NCBI GenBank assembly: GCA_029891345.1
Contig: CM056994.1
Span: 221,072,491 to 221,136,490, forward strand
Length of the DNA stretch: 64,000 nucleotides
Origin: Dryococelus australis
Lineage: Eukaryota; Arthropoda; Insecta; Phasmatodea; Phasmatidae
Direction of reading: 5' to 3'
Shown: positions 23,488 to 33,939 of the stretch, piece by piece
Position numbering within the stretch: position 1 is the stretch's first letter
Layout of the letters: each line of letters opens with the position of its first letter
Made by a program: the position numbers and the translations under genes
The notes under the pieces: generated by a model
Told to the model about the DNA's origin: nothing
Databases searched by the model: none
What the model saw: only the letters and a program-made list of their open reading frames with translations

Positions 23488-25729
23488 CTAGATTAACTTA
23501 TCTTGATTTGTAGGTGCGCAGTTTGGTGGTTGAGCCACGCCTACACCATTCAACAATGGTGGTGGCGGAAATGCAGAGGCCAAAAGGTTTAACCCCTCAT
23601 TTTGCTGAAAATATCCAGGTCTTTGAGATGCTACATTTGACACTTGGTAATTAGTACTTGCAGACATAGGTGGTCGGATAGCAGCATCTTGAAAATATGA
23701 CCAAGGAGGTACATTACACATGTTGCAGTTATTATTAGACATCATACTAGGGTGCTGCAGATGGCTGGCTGGCCACGGATTTACTTGGGTACTAGACCAG
23801 TTTAATGTGGGTGGAGGTATGTTACCGCCGCCGGTCTAAGAATCCGGTGACTTCCCCTTACTGATGCTCTCATTGGCATGTAGAAGATACACGTTACCAT
23901 CCGGATGTACATATGCATTTGGCTGTGGGGGATCCGCAGCGGTTTCGCGTTCACTCTGGGCGTCATAATAATGCCTACGGTATCTTGGCGAGTACTGTTT
24001 CCCATACCTCCTGCCTGCAAAACCCATCATCCTAGTATTGGTCTCGCAACTTTGTCTGTATGAATGTGAATTTTCTCCTTCTATTATTCCTAGTGAATTT
24101 ACTTGGGTATTATGCTGAAAGTGATTAGGTTGGTGCTGTCGCGGTCCAGACCCAGGATATAATGTTGGTGGATGTGGTTGTACAGGTTTATCAACCTCGT
24201 GCGCAGCATTCACCCTCTGCCTTTCGTTTTGATCTATTTATATGAGCTGTGTCCGGAATTCATTTCAGTTGGTAAAAGCCCTGTCAGCCCACCTGTCTTT
24301 ATATTTGAGGGGAAGCTGAGCTATAACTACTTCCGCGAACTCCTCGTCATCCACGGGAGCATCTAGGTGCCTGGTGCGATTGAACATTTTGCTATAGTGT
24401 TGTTCTTTTTGAGGTCGAATTTTTCCAGGTGCAGATGTGCTCGTAAGTTTCCTTGTATTTTTGCGTCCCAGTATTCTTGTAAGAATTTCTGGCCTAACTG
24501 AGTGAAAGTCTGAACAAGGTCCTTCTCAGTCTCCGACCAGAAAAATACAGTTGAATTTAAACTTAGTCCTAGGCAAAGTGACATTTCTTGCTCACTAAGG
24601 TTGAACAATTTAGAGTATTCATCTAGTTTCCGCAAATAGATGACTGAGTTCTCACTACTACGGTCCGAAAAGGTAGGCAATTACTCACTCCATTGCTAAA
24701 CTGGATAATGTAACATTGTTGCTGTCAGATTAAATGGTGCTACACTGTTTAAAACAACATTTCGACTTTCTGAACTTTCAGCATTTACATTTCCATGTAC
24801 GGGAACAGACATGTTTGGACTACTATTACTTCAGCTAGATGTACAAGGATTAGTAATTGCTAGCTTATGTAAATGTGCATCGAGCTCTATAATTTTTGTC
24901 TGGAGTTCATTACTTTTAGTCTCAAAATTCTTTTGTGAAATGTGATAAACAGATGTAGTCTTGTTTAATTTAGAATCTATATGTTGCTCAAAGTTTATCA
25001 GCTGATGGTCAACGTTGTCTAGCAATTGCATAACAACACTAGTAGGCAATTCAATGTTACGCGATTCTACAGCAGAAATCCAGTTTTCGAGACTGCACTT
25101 TGTCCCTTTAAAACAACCCTCGCTTGCTCTATGTCTTTTGGCACGCTAATCTCCATGGATTGCAGATATGTCTGGACATCGTTTATGCTGGTTTGCATGA
25201 GCTGAAAGTTATCTTTAGTGTCTTTTTCAATTACGAGAAATGTTCCTCTACATTACTTTCTATTCTTGAAATGCTACCTTGCACTAATTAAAAATTTTCC
25301 GTGTGTGCATTTTGACTGGACTATAGATTAGTCACAGTATTTTCTAACACTTTTACCGCCATTAACGTTTCACATATCGCCTACAAACTGTTCCAAATTA
25401 GTTGATTTGTTGTTCTGTTCATCTAGTTTAGCATTCAAACTAGCATTTTGAGCATCAAGTTTAGCATTTATCTCAAATCTTTGAGCATTTATGGCTTCAA
25501 GTACCACTGCAGGATTTATGTTGACATTAAAATTATCACTTGGTCTGTCAATATTTTTGCTAATTTTTCCCATGACGTTGCCATCTAATACAGCCTTTAC
25601 GACCTCCTTGCTATCACTATGGCTATCTCCTGTGATGCTGGATGATACATTTATGACAGGCGTTCCTTCCCCGCTTATTGTATCTGAATTTGTTGCAGAC
25701 ATTATATTTGCACCACTATTTCTCAACAT
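23488..25729 (-). pseudogene. Broken gag, second copy
   Basis: Same frames, frameshifts and capsid-like segment (24,680-24,363) as 12,808-15,049. Confidence 0.7.
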
Positions 25730-26057
25730 GCGTAAAGAGCTTCATTAAAAGTATGGCTCTTGTGCCATGCATTCATGAAAAAGTAAATTAAGTTTCTGAG
25801 AAGAAGGAAAGAAAAAATTATATGTAGCTTTTTATAGAGGAATAGCTACAATAAACTTTCTTAGCTGTGCCTTGCATGAAGTTTTACGGACGGACAATCC
25901 TTCCTCCATGGCAACAAAGCTTTCATTAACAATGTTCAACTCCCATTGTCATCTCGTGCACTGTAGTAAAGGAGAAAAAAAAAACATTTTTTTAAACATA
26001 TTTTCTTTTGTACTTATGGCTGATAAAATACGTGAAAAGATAACTGTATTATCGTGG

Positions 26058-26075
26058 CCCCATATTGTTGTGCCA
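26058..26075 (-). other. Primer-binding site, second copy
   Basis: TGGCACAACAATATGGGG on the minus strand, 3 bp from LTR C. Confidence 0.55.
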
Positions 26076-26078
26076 GTC

Positions 26079-27579
26079 TTTAAAAGACTACTTTCTAATA
26101 ATAGTAATAGGATAGCTTTAAATGTAGTACTGGAATTATAGTACTGTGGTAACTGATAACAGATAGGTGTATATTTTGTAGGAGTTTTAGATGGGATTAG
26201 ATATTTTACAATATTTTTGTTCTTGGTGCCAGTCTTTAGAAGAATATTAAATTTGTAAATTCATTATCTGCTGTTGTAATGTGTAAGTGTGGGTGTGTTG
26301 GTCGAATGTTAACACAAATTGCAGTTGTGTGATAACGCCTCAGTAAGATACTTGCACAAAAGATTATTCAGGCATTGGAAATCATGCACGGACATGAACA
26401 CATCAGTTGATCACACAAACACCATCACTCCAAGATTATGATTGCTACTTAAATATAGCTAATTAGGCATTTCTTTTAGATAAGGAAAACAAAATATCTT
26501 TGAAGTATTTACTGGGAATATGCAAGGGAAACATTAAGATAACACAGCAGGACATATGCACTTCTATTAAATTATAATAAAAATGAAATTATTTATTAGT
26601 ATTCTACCGTCAATGTCAGAATTCAGATACTACCTAACAAATAACACCACAGTCAACACAATATGACCAGACCACATAATGTTAAGGTTTGAATATGGTC
26701 AAAATTAATGCTGTATTTAACTTCTGCTTCGTGTTTAGCTTATCGGCGGAGCATGCTTGAGAGACAAATTATCTAGAGACCACTGAGATGTATTCTGTTA
26801 TCTTTCACAAAAAGAAAATTGGCGATTTGATCAGTTCCATTACTAGCACCACTTTTAATTTAGAAATTGCTGAAGACAAGTAAGTTATTTTCTGTTCAAT
26901 TACACTGGATGGCAGGATACACCTTGGCTAATAAACTGAAACCTTACTTGACAGTGATTCAGCAAACAGATATGTCTGCAGGTCTGCACTGAACGTCTGG
27001 AAGGAATATTGGTATCTCACTGAATGGTCCTTTCCTCACGGGATAATACGACTATCATCTCGACGTCAGTCCTTGTAGATAACCAGAAGTCCTCTTGGAG
27101 CTATCGCATTAGCGTACTGTCCAGCTCCATGATGTAGAACAGGCTCTCTCTTTTTAACTTGTCTCCTTAGTAACATTCGCTCTCAACAAACAGCTTTTAA
27201 GTTTCATTGTAGCTAAGCTGGCTAAGTTTTAGTGTTCGTCTAGCCATTAATGTTGGCATATTATGAAAATAGAGAAAGTTTTTAATGAGTTCATATATGT
27301 TACTACCAAAATGCTAATTTCAGTTTGTTGATGAAAATATTAATAATGATGTTGTAAATCACTGAATCAAACTTTGTTTAAAGATAAATAATTAATTAAG
27401 CTTATTATCATCATAAATCCGTTTCTCAATTTCTTTTCCAAACCTTGAAAAAAATTGATAGTGCAGAGAACTAAGGTAAATAAAAATATTTCATTTTCCT
27501 TTCTAACAAACCTGGCGTTAAAGTAAATAAACAAATCAAGAATAGTGTTTTGGAACTACTGTAAGTGCAAAACCTTACA
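26079..27579 (-). repeat. LTR copy C (right, 5' LTR), half diverged
   Basis: 1,501 bp. Up to about 26,990 it is nearly identical to copies A and B. From there to 27,579 it differs by many substitutions and several deletions, such as loss of about 60 bp around 27,050-27,060 and about 25 bp near 27,213. It still keeps the outer end, where the minus strand starts TGTAAGG, next to CTAG. Confidence 0.8.
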
Positions 27580-27583
27580 CTAG
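27580..27583. repeat. Target-site duplication CTAG, right copy
   Basis: CTAG immediately outside LTR C, matching 4,717-4,720. Confidence 0.65.
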
Positions 27584-28831
27584 ATTATTTAACATACTAC
27601 CAAGTAAGTAGCTTATAAATATAATCCGTTCAAAGTTACTTCATACTTTTCTGAAGCCCTGCTAAAGTTTTACTTCCTGGATATTCCACTGCCTCGTGCA
27701 AACTAAGCTTAGCTTGGTCTAGAAAACTGTGCGCACTCACTTGTAATAGTATTTCTATGAGAACCATTTCTTCCTAGGTGCTACTAACACACATGCTTCC
27801 TCACTGTTTTATAAATATTTATTATAAATTAAATATTGTAAATGGTGATTAAACCCCAATTTTATGGAAAATAGGATACTTTTATGTTAACAGAGATATA
27901 AAACACTTGTGATAAATGCCGTATTAGGAAATAATTAAAGACTTCCTACATGTGGTTATTTTTCAAAGGGTTGGTTCAAAAAGTGTTAATAGACCATGAA
28001 TAGACTAAGTTATAACTTCGGAGAAGGACATAAGCACGTTTGTTAAAAAAATTCACAATATTTTTAAGCAAGTTTCTATAATATAGAGAAAATTGAATAC
28101 TACTTACTAAGTTTTAGATGAGAATGAAATGTTTTTTATACCTTTAAGACATTGATTAATTTTTTATGTTTAATTTCTTATTAATACATAATTGTTAATA
28201 GTATATTTGACTAAACAATTTTACTTAATGGTCTATGAACCTTGAGAGGATCTGAATACTTAATGCTATATCAATTCTATTTGCCCTAACAATAACCTAT
28301 CCTAACAATTTATTCTCATCAAGTACTATTTACAATTTTCCTATATCTAACAAGGCTGTTGTCAAGAAAATGAATTGTGGCTCGAATGTGTGGGTCCCCA
28401 ATCCATGCACTGATTAACATGTTCATAATTTAACACAGCAAAGACATCCTACATTAGACATGGTACATTAATTAATGCAAATTCTAATTTTAGTATTGAC
28501 AGATCCCTTGCACTAAAATAAGACACACTAGGAGGTGATTGTTTTCGACTTATGACCTTGAGAAAAATTAATCGTACCCTACAACAACCCTGAGGTGAAG
28601 TCTTTAATCCTCTGAGTGAAGCTCTTATTATGTAAGTCCTAAAGTCACTAATACAACACAATCTCACTTGTACTATTTAAAACGGGAACAAATAGAGTAA
28701 AACACTTCCAGAAACAAAGAAATAAATGCAATATATTTTCACTGCGGCATTTATAGCATGCCATATAAATGCAAAATTACTCCTGTTTCGTCTGTAAGTG
28801 TGCCAATTAGCCTTTGGATTCACGTGTTACA
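27584..28831 (-). mobile_element. Possible 3' LTR of the second LTR element
   Basis: AT-rich sequence whose right edge on the minus strand starts TGTAACACG directly after a polypurine tract, as a U3 should. The left end is unknown, and no matching 5' LTR was found further right, so this rests on the polypurine junction only. A 72-residue minus-strand frame at 28,449-28,667 resembles nothing known to me. Confidence 0.35.
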
Positions 28832-28844
28832 AGCCCCCATGCTT
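28832..28844 (-). other. Polypurine tract of the second LTR element
   Basis: The minus strand reads AAGCATGGGGGCT followed directly by TGTAACACG, the standard polypurine/U3 junction. Confidence 0.45.
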
Positions 28845-29490
28845 GACACTTTGAAACTTGGGGCATCCTTGGTTTACTCTACCATTATAGTGTTACCCGC
28901 TTACCCTAATTGACATAATTATGTACACACTTTAAGAAGAGAAAAAGAAAATTAAACTTTGTGAATCAATATTACATTAGACAAGCCCTATTCACACTTT
29001 GAGATATCTAACCTTACAACCTCTTACTTGTATTAGTTATTACCATTCCAGCCGTTGATTTAAATGTTTTAATGCTTAGGCCTTCTGATGTTGGATTTTC
29101 AACAGAACATGTGCAGTGTCTTTTCTTTGATGTGACGTCTTGCACTTAAGGTTTTTTGCACTATCTTGCATATTTATTTCCGTGGCAGTCTTTCATGTAT
29201 CTGGTGCACTCATGGAAAGTTCCTCCCACACACGTGTGCATAATTTGAGGGGAGAAGAAAAAAAACTTACACAGTCTTTCCCTTTTTTAGTTATGCAGCA
29301 ACACGGCTGGCTGTTTTGAAGAAATGTAAGAGTTTGATCAAGGTTCATTTGAATTCTGCCGCATATACACTACCTCTGTGACTAGTGATTAGAAAGTCTG
29401 TGGAGGGTTCACTCATCGTCCTTCACCGGGTGAAGTGTCATTTAAGGTGCTCCTTCTGAGACCACCCATGGTTTTTTTTGTTAGTTGCGG
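28845..29490. other. No recognised gene
   Basis: Presumed 3' non-coding part of the second LTR element. The minus-strand translation has many stops and no motif. Confidence 0.35.
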
Positions 29491-29502
29491 TTGTGCCGGC
29501 CA

Positions 29503-30333
29503 TCAATAAGTGGGTGTGGGCCTCCAGAGGGTTTCGCGAAAGTAGCCCAGCGACCTGTGAACTCCAGTTGCTAACATGGGTAGTTCTCTTCTTGCGGTGC
29601 CGTGTTCAAGCATGGCAGACTTGTCATGGGCTGAGGTATGAATGGTTAGTTCGCAGTTGGCACAGGTGGTGCCTTCCTCTAGGGGAGACAATCTCTGTTT
29701 ACTGTCTGTGACTGGCACTACTGTTGCAGTCTCGACCTGACTCGTGACATCTGAAGAAAGTTTAGACCTTCTTTTTGCCCCAGCGCTAACGTGTACCAGA
29801 GCGGACTCAATCAAAGGAGGGAAACTTCTGGGAGACGTCCTCACCTCCCTCCTGGGTTTGAGCCGTGGCGGTGGCATTTCTGCTTGGAGATGTGTGGATT
29901 AAGGGTGGGGTGCTGGCCAATGCCCCACCATCTGCATTGGTTGGGGAGATTGTGGAAGAGTAGGCCTTGGAACTGCATCTGCAGAAAGGGACCTCGTTGA
30001 TGCAGCGACCCCGGCATCTCTGGATGGTGGACTGTCTGCTTTGAGCATGGACGATGGTAGCACGATGTCAGTGTCATCCTCTCATCCTGCTGGCATTGCT
30101 ACCTCTGGAAGGGGAGTCTGTGGCTCCGATCCCGACGGTAGATGCAGGCACGAGACGTCAAGGTCATCGTCCTGCTGGCTGTCATTTTCGTGCACACAAT
30201 TGACAGTGGTGGAAACCAAAGGTTCGTTTATCATTGCATGCACAGTGTCGGCCGGGTCCTGGTAACTACCAGCGACCAAAGAGGGGGTTCCCAGGGATGT
30301 ACGCCTGCGTGCGACTCCTGTCGCAACATTCAT
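29503..30333 (-). pseudogene. Low-complexity Ser/Thr/Pro-rich frames in the second LTR element
   Basis: Minus-strand frames of 83 and 124 residues (30,333-30,082 and 29,877-29,503) in a GC-rich stretch. They are Pro/Ser/Arg-rich with no catalytic motif, and are plausibly the tail of a pol or gag polyprotein because they lie downstream of the protease-like segment on the same strand. No reverse transcriptase or integrase signature occurs anywhere between 28,845 and 30,800. Overlapping plus-strand frames here look like shadows. Confidence 0.25.
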
Positions 30334-30799
30334 TTTTCGTTGAGTTTGACGATGCTACTAGGCACTATCGGCCTCGGGTGGGGAGTTCGATGAAGTGGAT
30401 TTCGCCATGAAACCTTGGTACCAATGAGGCTAGTCCCTCTACCCCGTCCAGATACCGAAGCGTGTTGGTATGGACTGAGTGGATAGGAGACTTCGGTATG
30501 ATCCTCCTCTTCTACAAGGTGGTGGCTCTGGTGTGACGCTAGGCGAAGACCTTATCAGACTAAGGTTCTGGGTTGGTGACCCGCTATTATTTCCACAACA
30601 GGTAGTCAAGGCGTCTCATACAGGGCCAAATCCCTATTGATTGGGGTTGGACCCCATCCAGGGATCAAGTAGATTTTCCTAAGAGTTTTTACTGGTATCC
30701 ACACATGATGAGGGAATTACAGGGCTGAGGTTCGGTCTGACTACCAATACCTGACCCTAGCTGCAGGATATAGCCATTCCTTCCTTCAATTCGAACTGG

Positions 30800-31140
30800 G
30801 TAAGATGCCGCCCATGGTCAGGCATTTCAGTTGGGTTAACCAGAGTTTTCCCAAAACTACTTCTTCCTCTATGCCTGAAGCTACCGTAAATTTGACCTAG
30901 TGGGTCAGATGGTGGATTCCTATTAAGAAATTAATTTTTCTACCAACATCTAAAGTTTGGTTAGGCTGCGCCATACGGACTATTTGGGGTTGAGGTTTTA
31001 AATGCTGTAACTGTTCCGCAGACAAGCATTCCTTCCGTATGAAATTACCTGTTGCTGTGGAATCCGGTAGAGTGAAGTGTGTACACCCATTTATCTTGAT
31101 AGGTATACGGGGAGTCTCTGGGTACTGCAGATCTTCAGAC
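30800..31140 (-). pseudogene. Retropepsin-like protease domain
   Basis: The minus strand reads RIPIKINGCTHFTLPDSTAT then GNFIRKECL. This corresponds to the I-x-I-N-G...L-(V/I)-D-S-G-A-T-x-N-F-I active-site region of gypsy-type aspartic proteases, with the usual DSGAT changed to DSTAT. About 75 residues further on, past one stop, FTVASGIEEEVVLGKT matches the second conserved block (F-x-V...D-x-(I/V)-L-G). In a working element this domain releases the gag and pol proteins. The Gly-to-Thr change at the active site and the in-frame stop indicate a dead copy. Confidence 0.6.
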
Positions 31141-31149
31141 TCTGCCTCT

Positions 31150-31443
31150 AATTTGGTAATGTTGAGGGGCCGGTTTTGACGTGAGGTGGCTGCCCCACAT
31201 GCACCCCAGTTCTGTCGTTTCCTGCCTGGGCGAGCTCTTTAAGCTGCAAGTGCAGCTGCACGCTCTGCGGGCGAACGTGATTCCCTTCCTATCTGTGGCA
31301 GGGCCCGGGCAGTGACAACAACGAGGAGTTAGCAGTGAACAAGGGAGTGGCAGGCGTTTGGCTGCCTGCTGTGCGGAGGAGGAAGGGCTGTCAAAGCGCG
31401 CCTGCACTTTATCATTCCTCCTTATTTCCCGTGCCCACTCCAC
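31150..31443 (-). pseudogene. Linker frame between zinc-finger and protease parts
   Basis: Minus-strand frame starting MEWAREIRRNDKVQARF, basic and Ser/Pro-rich, with no known domain. Its position between the zinc-finger pair and the protease suggests the gag-pol junction. Confidence 0.3.
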
Positions 31444-31571
31444 GTGCTCCTCGACTGTGGCTTAGGGGTGATGAGGAGGTTACAGTATGAAGGAAGTAAG
31501 ATGCATGCTATATTCCGCATACAACTCGCTTCGCTTTCTGGTGGGTATATACGTTTATACAATTGCATCTT

Positions 31572-31960
31572 TCAGCAAATGTCTATTTCAACTTCCTTGT
31601 ATGGGGAATTGACAGACTTGGCCGGGACGAAGAATTTGTTCGTCTGCCAGCCTATGCATCTTAGATGATATTCGTTATCACAGGTGATAAACCTGGTAGT
31701 GAAGGTCCCTTGGCCGTTACATTCTGACCAGTGGCACCTGGATAGGGGCCGTAGTCCCTGGATAGGGGCCGTAGTCGACATGATGCACACCTACATTCTA
31801 GGCCATCTGTAAATCTGACTTCCCATCCCGTACATAGATAGTGGAAACCCCTATTGCAATGTGCACAATGTATGTAGTGTGTCCCCATGCTGGGACAAGC
31901 TTCCACGTCACATTTAGTATAATATTCTGGATTTGATGCCCATGTGTATGAGTCATGGAA
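31572..31960 (-). pseudogene. Two PHD-like zinc-finger motifs in tandem
   Basis: First motif (minus, about 31,910-31,770): KCDVEACPSMGTHYIHC-AHC, then GFHYLC-TGW and ECRCASC. This is the Cys4-His-Cys3 order and aromatic-H-x-x-C-x-x-W signature of a PHD finger. Second motif (about 31,735-31,572): CHWSECNGQG..., then FITCDNEYHLRCIGW, the same spacing with the last Cys pair decayed. The two are in different frames only because of a perfect 20-bp tandem duplication at 31,737-31,776; with one unit they would share a frame. PHD fingers are rare in LTR elements, whose gag usually carries CCHC knuckles, so this may instead be a captured host or LINE segment. Function cannot be assigned. Confidence 0.5.
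31737..31776. repeat. Perfect 20-bp tandem duplication
   Basis: CCTGGATAGGGGCCGTAGTC occurs twice in a row and shifts the reading frame between the two PHD-like motifs. Confidence 0.95.
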
Positions 31961-32640
31961 TCTTCGTGCTCATTCCCACTTGAAACGGATATGGCTGTCA
32001 ACTATCTAATGTCAGGCGCCACATGATGTTTAGTATCGCTGACTTCCTGAAGTCCAGGCAAGGGATCACACCTAACCGATTTAGCATAGGCTGTATAATA
32101 GTTAGTATGATTTGGTCCTTGGAGGGCACTGGACCTTGAAGGGTGCTGACGAGTATGGTAATTGCTTACTTTGAAGCAATGGTGGGTCACGTGAATTGTG
32201 TGACGGTGGCTTCGGAGTATAGCTGCATGATTAAATCTGGGTGTGTTATAAGATTATGGATGCTGCTGGCAGATACTCCACGAGGACCTCCTGGGTTATG
32301 TGTGGGTGACCGTGCAGGCTGATTGGGTTGTGCTACATCGCTTCAGTGGGTCTGCTTACTCCACTGATGCTCAAGCAAATTAGCACAGGAAACTTCAACC
32401 TTATGCTGCATGCCCAACCCCAACTATATGATCAGTGTGATGAGCACTGTTAGCTTATCACTGACCAAGGAGAATGTAACATACACACATTCACTACTCT
32501 TGCTTGGGTATCCCAAGGCGTGACTGGCCTAGCCTTCAACTTAATTGAAGTGCTCTACGTAAGTGTGGGCACGCAAGGATTTTCCCAAGGACGTGGCTGA
32601 TGTGTTCGTAATTACCAAGGCTTACCTATTTGCAGTTAAT
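31961..32640 (-). other. Upstream gag region or leader of the second LTR element, heavily decayed
   Basis: No domain recognisable. Short minus-strand frames only. Bounded on the right by the primer-binding site. Confidence 0.3.
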
Positions 32641-32658
32641 GCCCCACATTGGGCACCA
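32641..32658 (-). other. Primer-binding site of the second LTR element
   Basis: The minus strand reads TGGTGCCCAATGTGGGGC, a close match to the TGGCGCCCAACGTGGGGC-type primer site found in many arthropod gypsy elements. It fixes the element's strand and puts its 5' LTR to the right. Confidence 0.65.
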
Positions 32659-32659
32659 A

Positions 32660-33590
32660 AATATTTGAAGCGATACGTTTTAAGCTACCGGGTACAGTGG
32701 CGCAATGTCAGCTATACCAAGGAAGGGTTATAGCAGTCCCCAGTCTGGCATGGGCAGAGCGAGGAACAAAAATTTTGTACCCTTCTAAAAGCTGTTACTA
32801 AATAGGAAAGTGAATTGAATACAACCCTAAGCTTCGACAGGAATTGCACACATGACCTTCAGCTAGCTCTGCAGAGGGGAGCATGTGTTCACCACGCAGG
32901 AAGCAGATATTTATTTAGATGTCTTACGAGTGTTTTGATGGATTAAGAGCTTGGGGATTACAACCTCTAGGGTGAACTTCGTTTTCAAGGACCTGCAGCA
33001 CACAGATCTTATGTTAGCAGTGGAGGTGACCTTCAAATATACATGCAGTGTCAGAATTGTTGGGTTCGTGCTCCGAGGAGGAGTTACTATCGCTTGGGCA
33101 GTTTGCAATTATATAGCGTGGGTCGTGTCAGTTTACAGGTGGGAACAAAATCTAGTGACACAGGAACTGTAATACGCCGACTCTTTACATGCTGTGCGTG
33201 TGGCAGTGGCGGACCCACCTCTTTGAAGGCTGGCTCTGTGGTGTGGCCGGTGCCTGGACTGCGGACAGTGCTGGTTGCGGCGCAGTAACACTGGTGCTGC
33301 AAGGGGGCTTCTGTGGAAGGTGTGGGGGCGTTGCTGTGTAAGATTCTGGGAGTAGATCAGGTTCAAGACTAGCAAGGTTGAAGTATACTATTAACAAGTG
33401 CTCAAAAGTGGCTTGTTGTCTTACACTGGAGATGAGAAAATTTCGTTAGCAGTATCTGAATCAGCATACGTGGTGTTATTAATCTCGTCCTCTAGGTTCC
33501 TTAATGTTTGACAAAGTCTATATTTCTTACCACTTTTACGAGCTTGCAGCATAAGGTTGTTTAAATAAACCGCTGATTATGAAAGTAAAT
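32660..33590 (-). mobile_element. Probable 5' LTR region of the second LTR element, end unresolved
   Basis: Lies directly upstream of the primer-binding site on the minus strand. The outer end and any match to 27,584-28,831 were not found, so the boundary is open. Several overlapping frames of 65-81 residues on both strands between 32,911 and 33,397 show no family resemblance. Confidence 0.3.
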
Positions 33591-33599
33591 ATCTCACAA

Positions 33600-33939
33600 G
33601 GGAAAGCAGAGTATTAAGGGTGGTCCTAGCATGTATTTCTAGGAGCATGTCTTGCCATGTAACCTCTACTATGTCCTCCACACTTAGCCATTCTTTGGCC
33701 CAGTGGGGATACAGAGCATTGTAAGCCTACATCACAGGCGATATTCCTAGGTGTGTTTTCCACCGAGGGTCAAGTCGGAATAATAAGTCTCTCACCACCT
33801 AGCTGTTCTCCAGCCTGGCAGGGTAGTATGTTATTAAGCAACTCGATTCTAAGGCTGGAAAGGTTTTCCGAGTGGTAACTCTGCTGAAACTAGTCTACTG
33901 ACTAACCTCGGGTTTGCCTCGAAGCTCTTTGTATCTGCC
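33600..33939 (-). pseudogene. Gag-like coding remnant
   Basis: The minus strand begins MADTKSFEANPRLVSRLVSAE at 33,939. After frameshifts it reads RDLLFRLDPRWKTHLGISPV, then AYNALYPHWAKEWLSVED and VTWQDMLLEIHAR with only two stops. Composition and periodicity look protein-coding, and the helical, Trp-containing blocks resemble a retroelement gag, but I cannot name the family. It lies upstream of the primer-binding site at 32,641-32,658, so it must belong to yet another insertion. Confidence 0.35.

Larger units (their letters stand above)
16984..26078 (-). mobile_element. Second internal region of the array
   Basis: Near-perfect repeat of 6,305-15,398. It contains, in the same order: polypurine tract (16,984-16,995), the 102-residue frame (17,267-17,575), the LINE-like tail (about 18,567-18,715), the DNA-transposon composite (18,718-22,833), the integrase end, broken gag and primer-binding site. 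I counted three differences from the first copy. Confidence 0.85.
4721..27579 (-). mobile_element. Tandem LTR-internal-LTR-internal-LTR array (non-autonomous gypsy-type element)
   Basis: Composite of three LTR copies (4,721-6,304; 15,399-16,983; 26,079-27,579) separated by two almost identical internal regions (6,305-15,398 and 16,984-26,078), a period of 10,679-10,680 bp. Coding remnants, primer-binding site and polypurine tract all place the element on the minus strand. The only differences I saw between the internal copies are an extra G near 19,931, A/T near 10,419 versus 21,099, and A/T near 11,984 versus 22,664. One CTAG target-site duplication flanks the whole array, so it is best explained by a single insertion later enlarged by LTR-LTR unequal exchange, or by a false assembly duplication. 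Confidence 0.85.
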
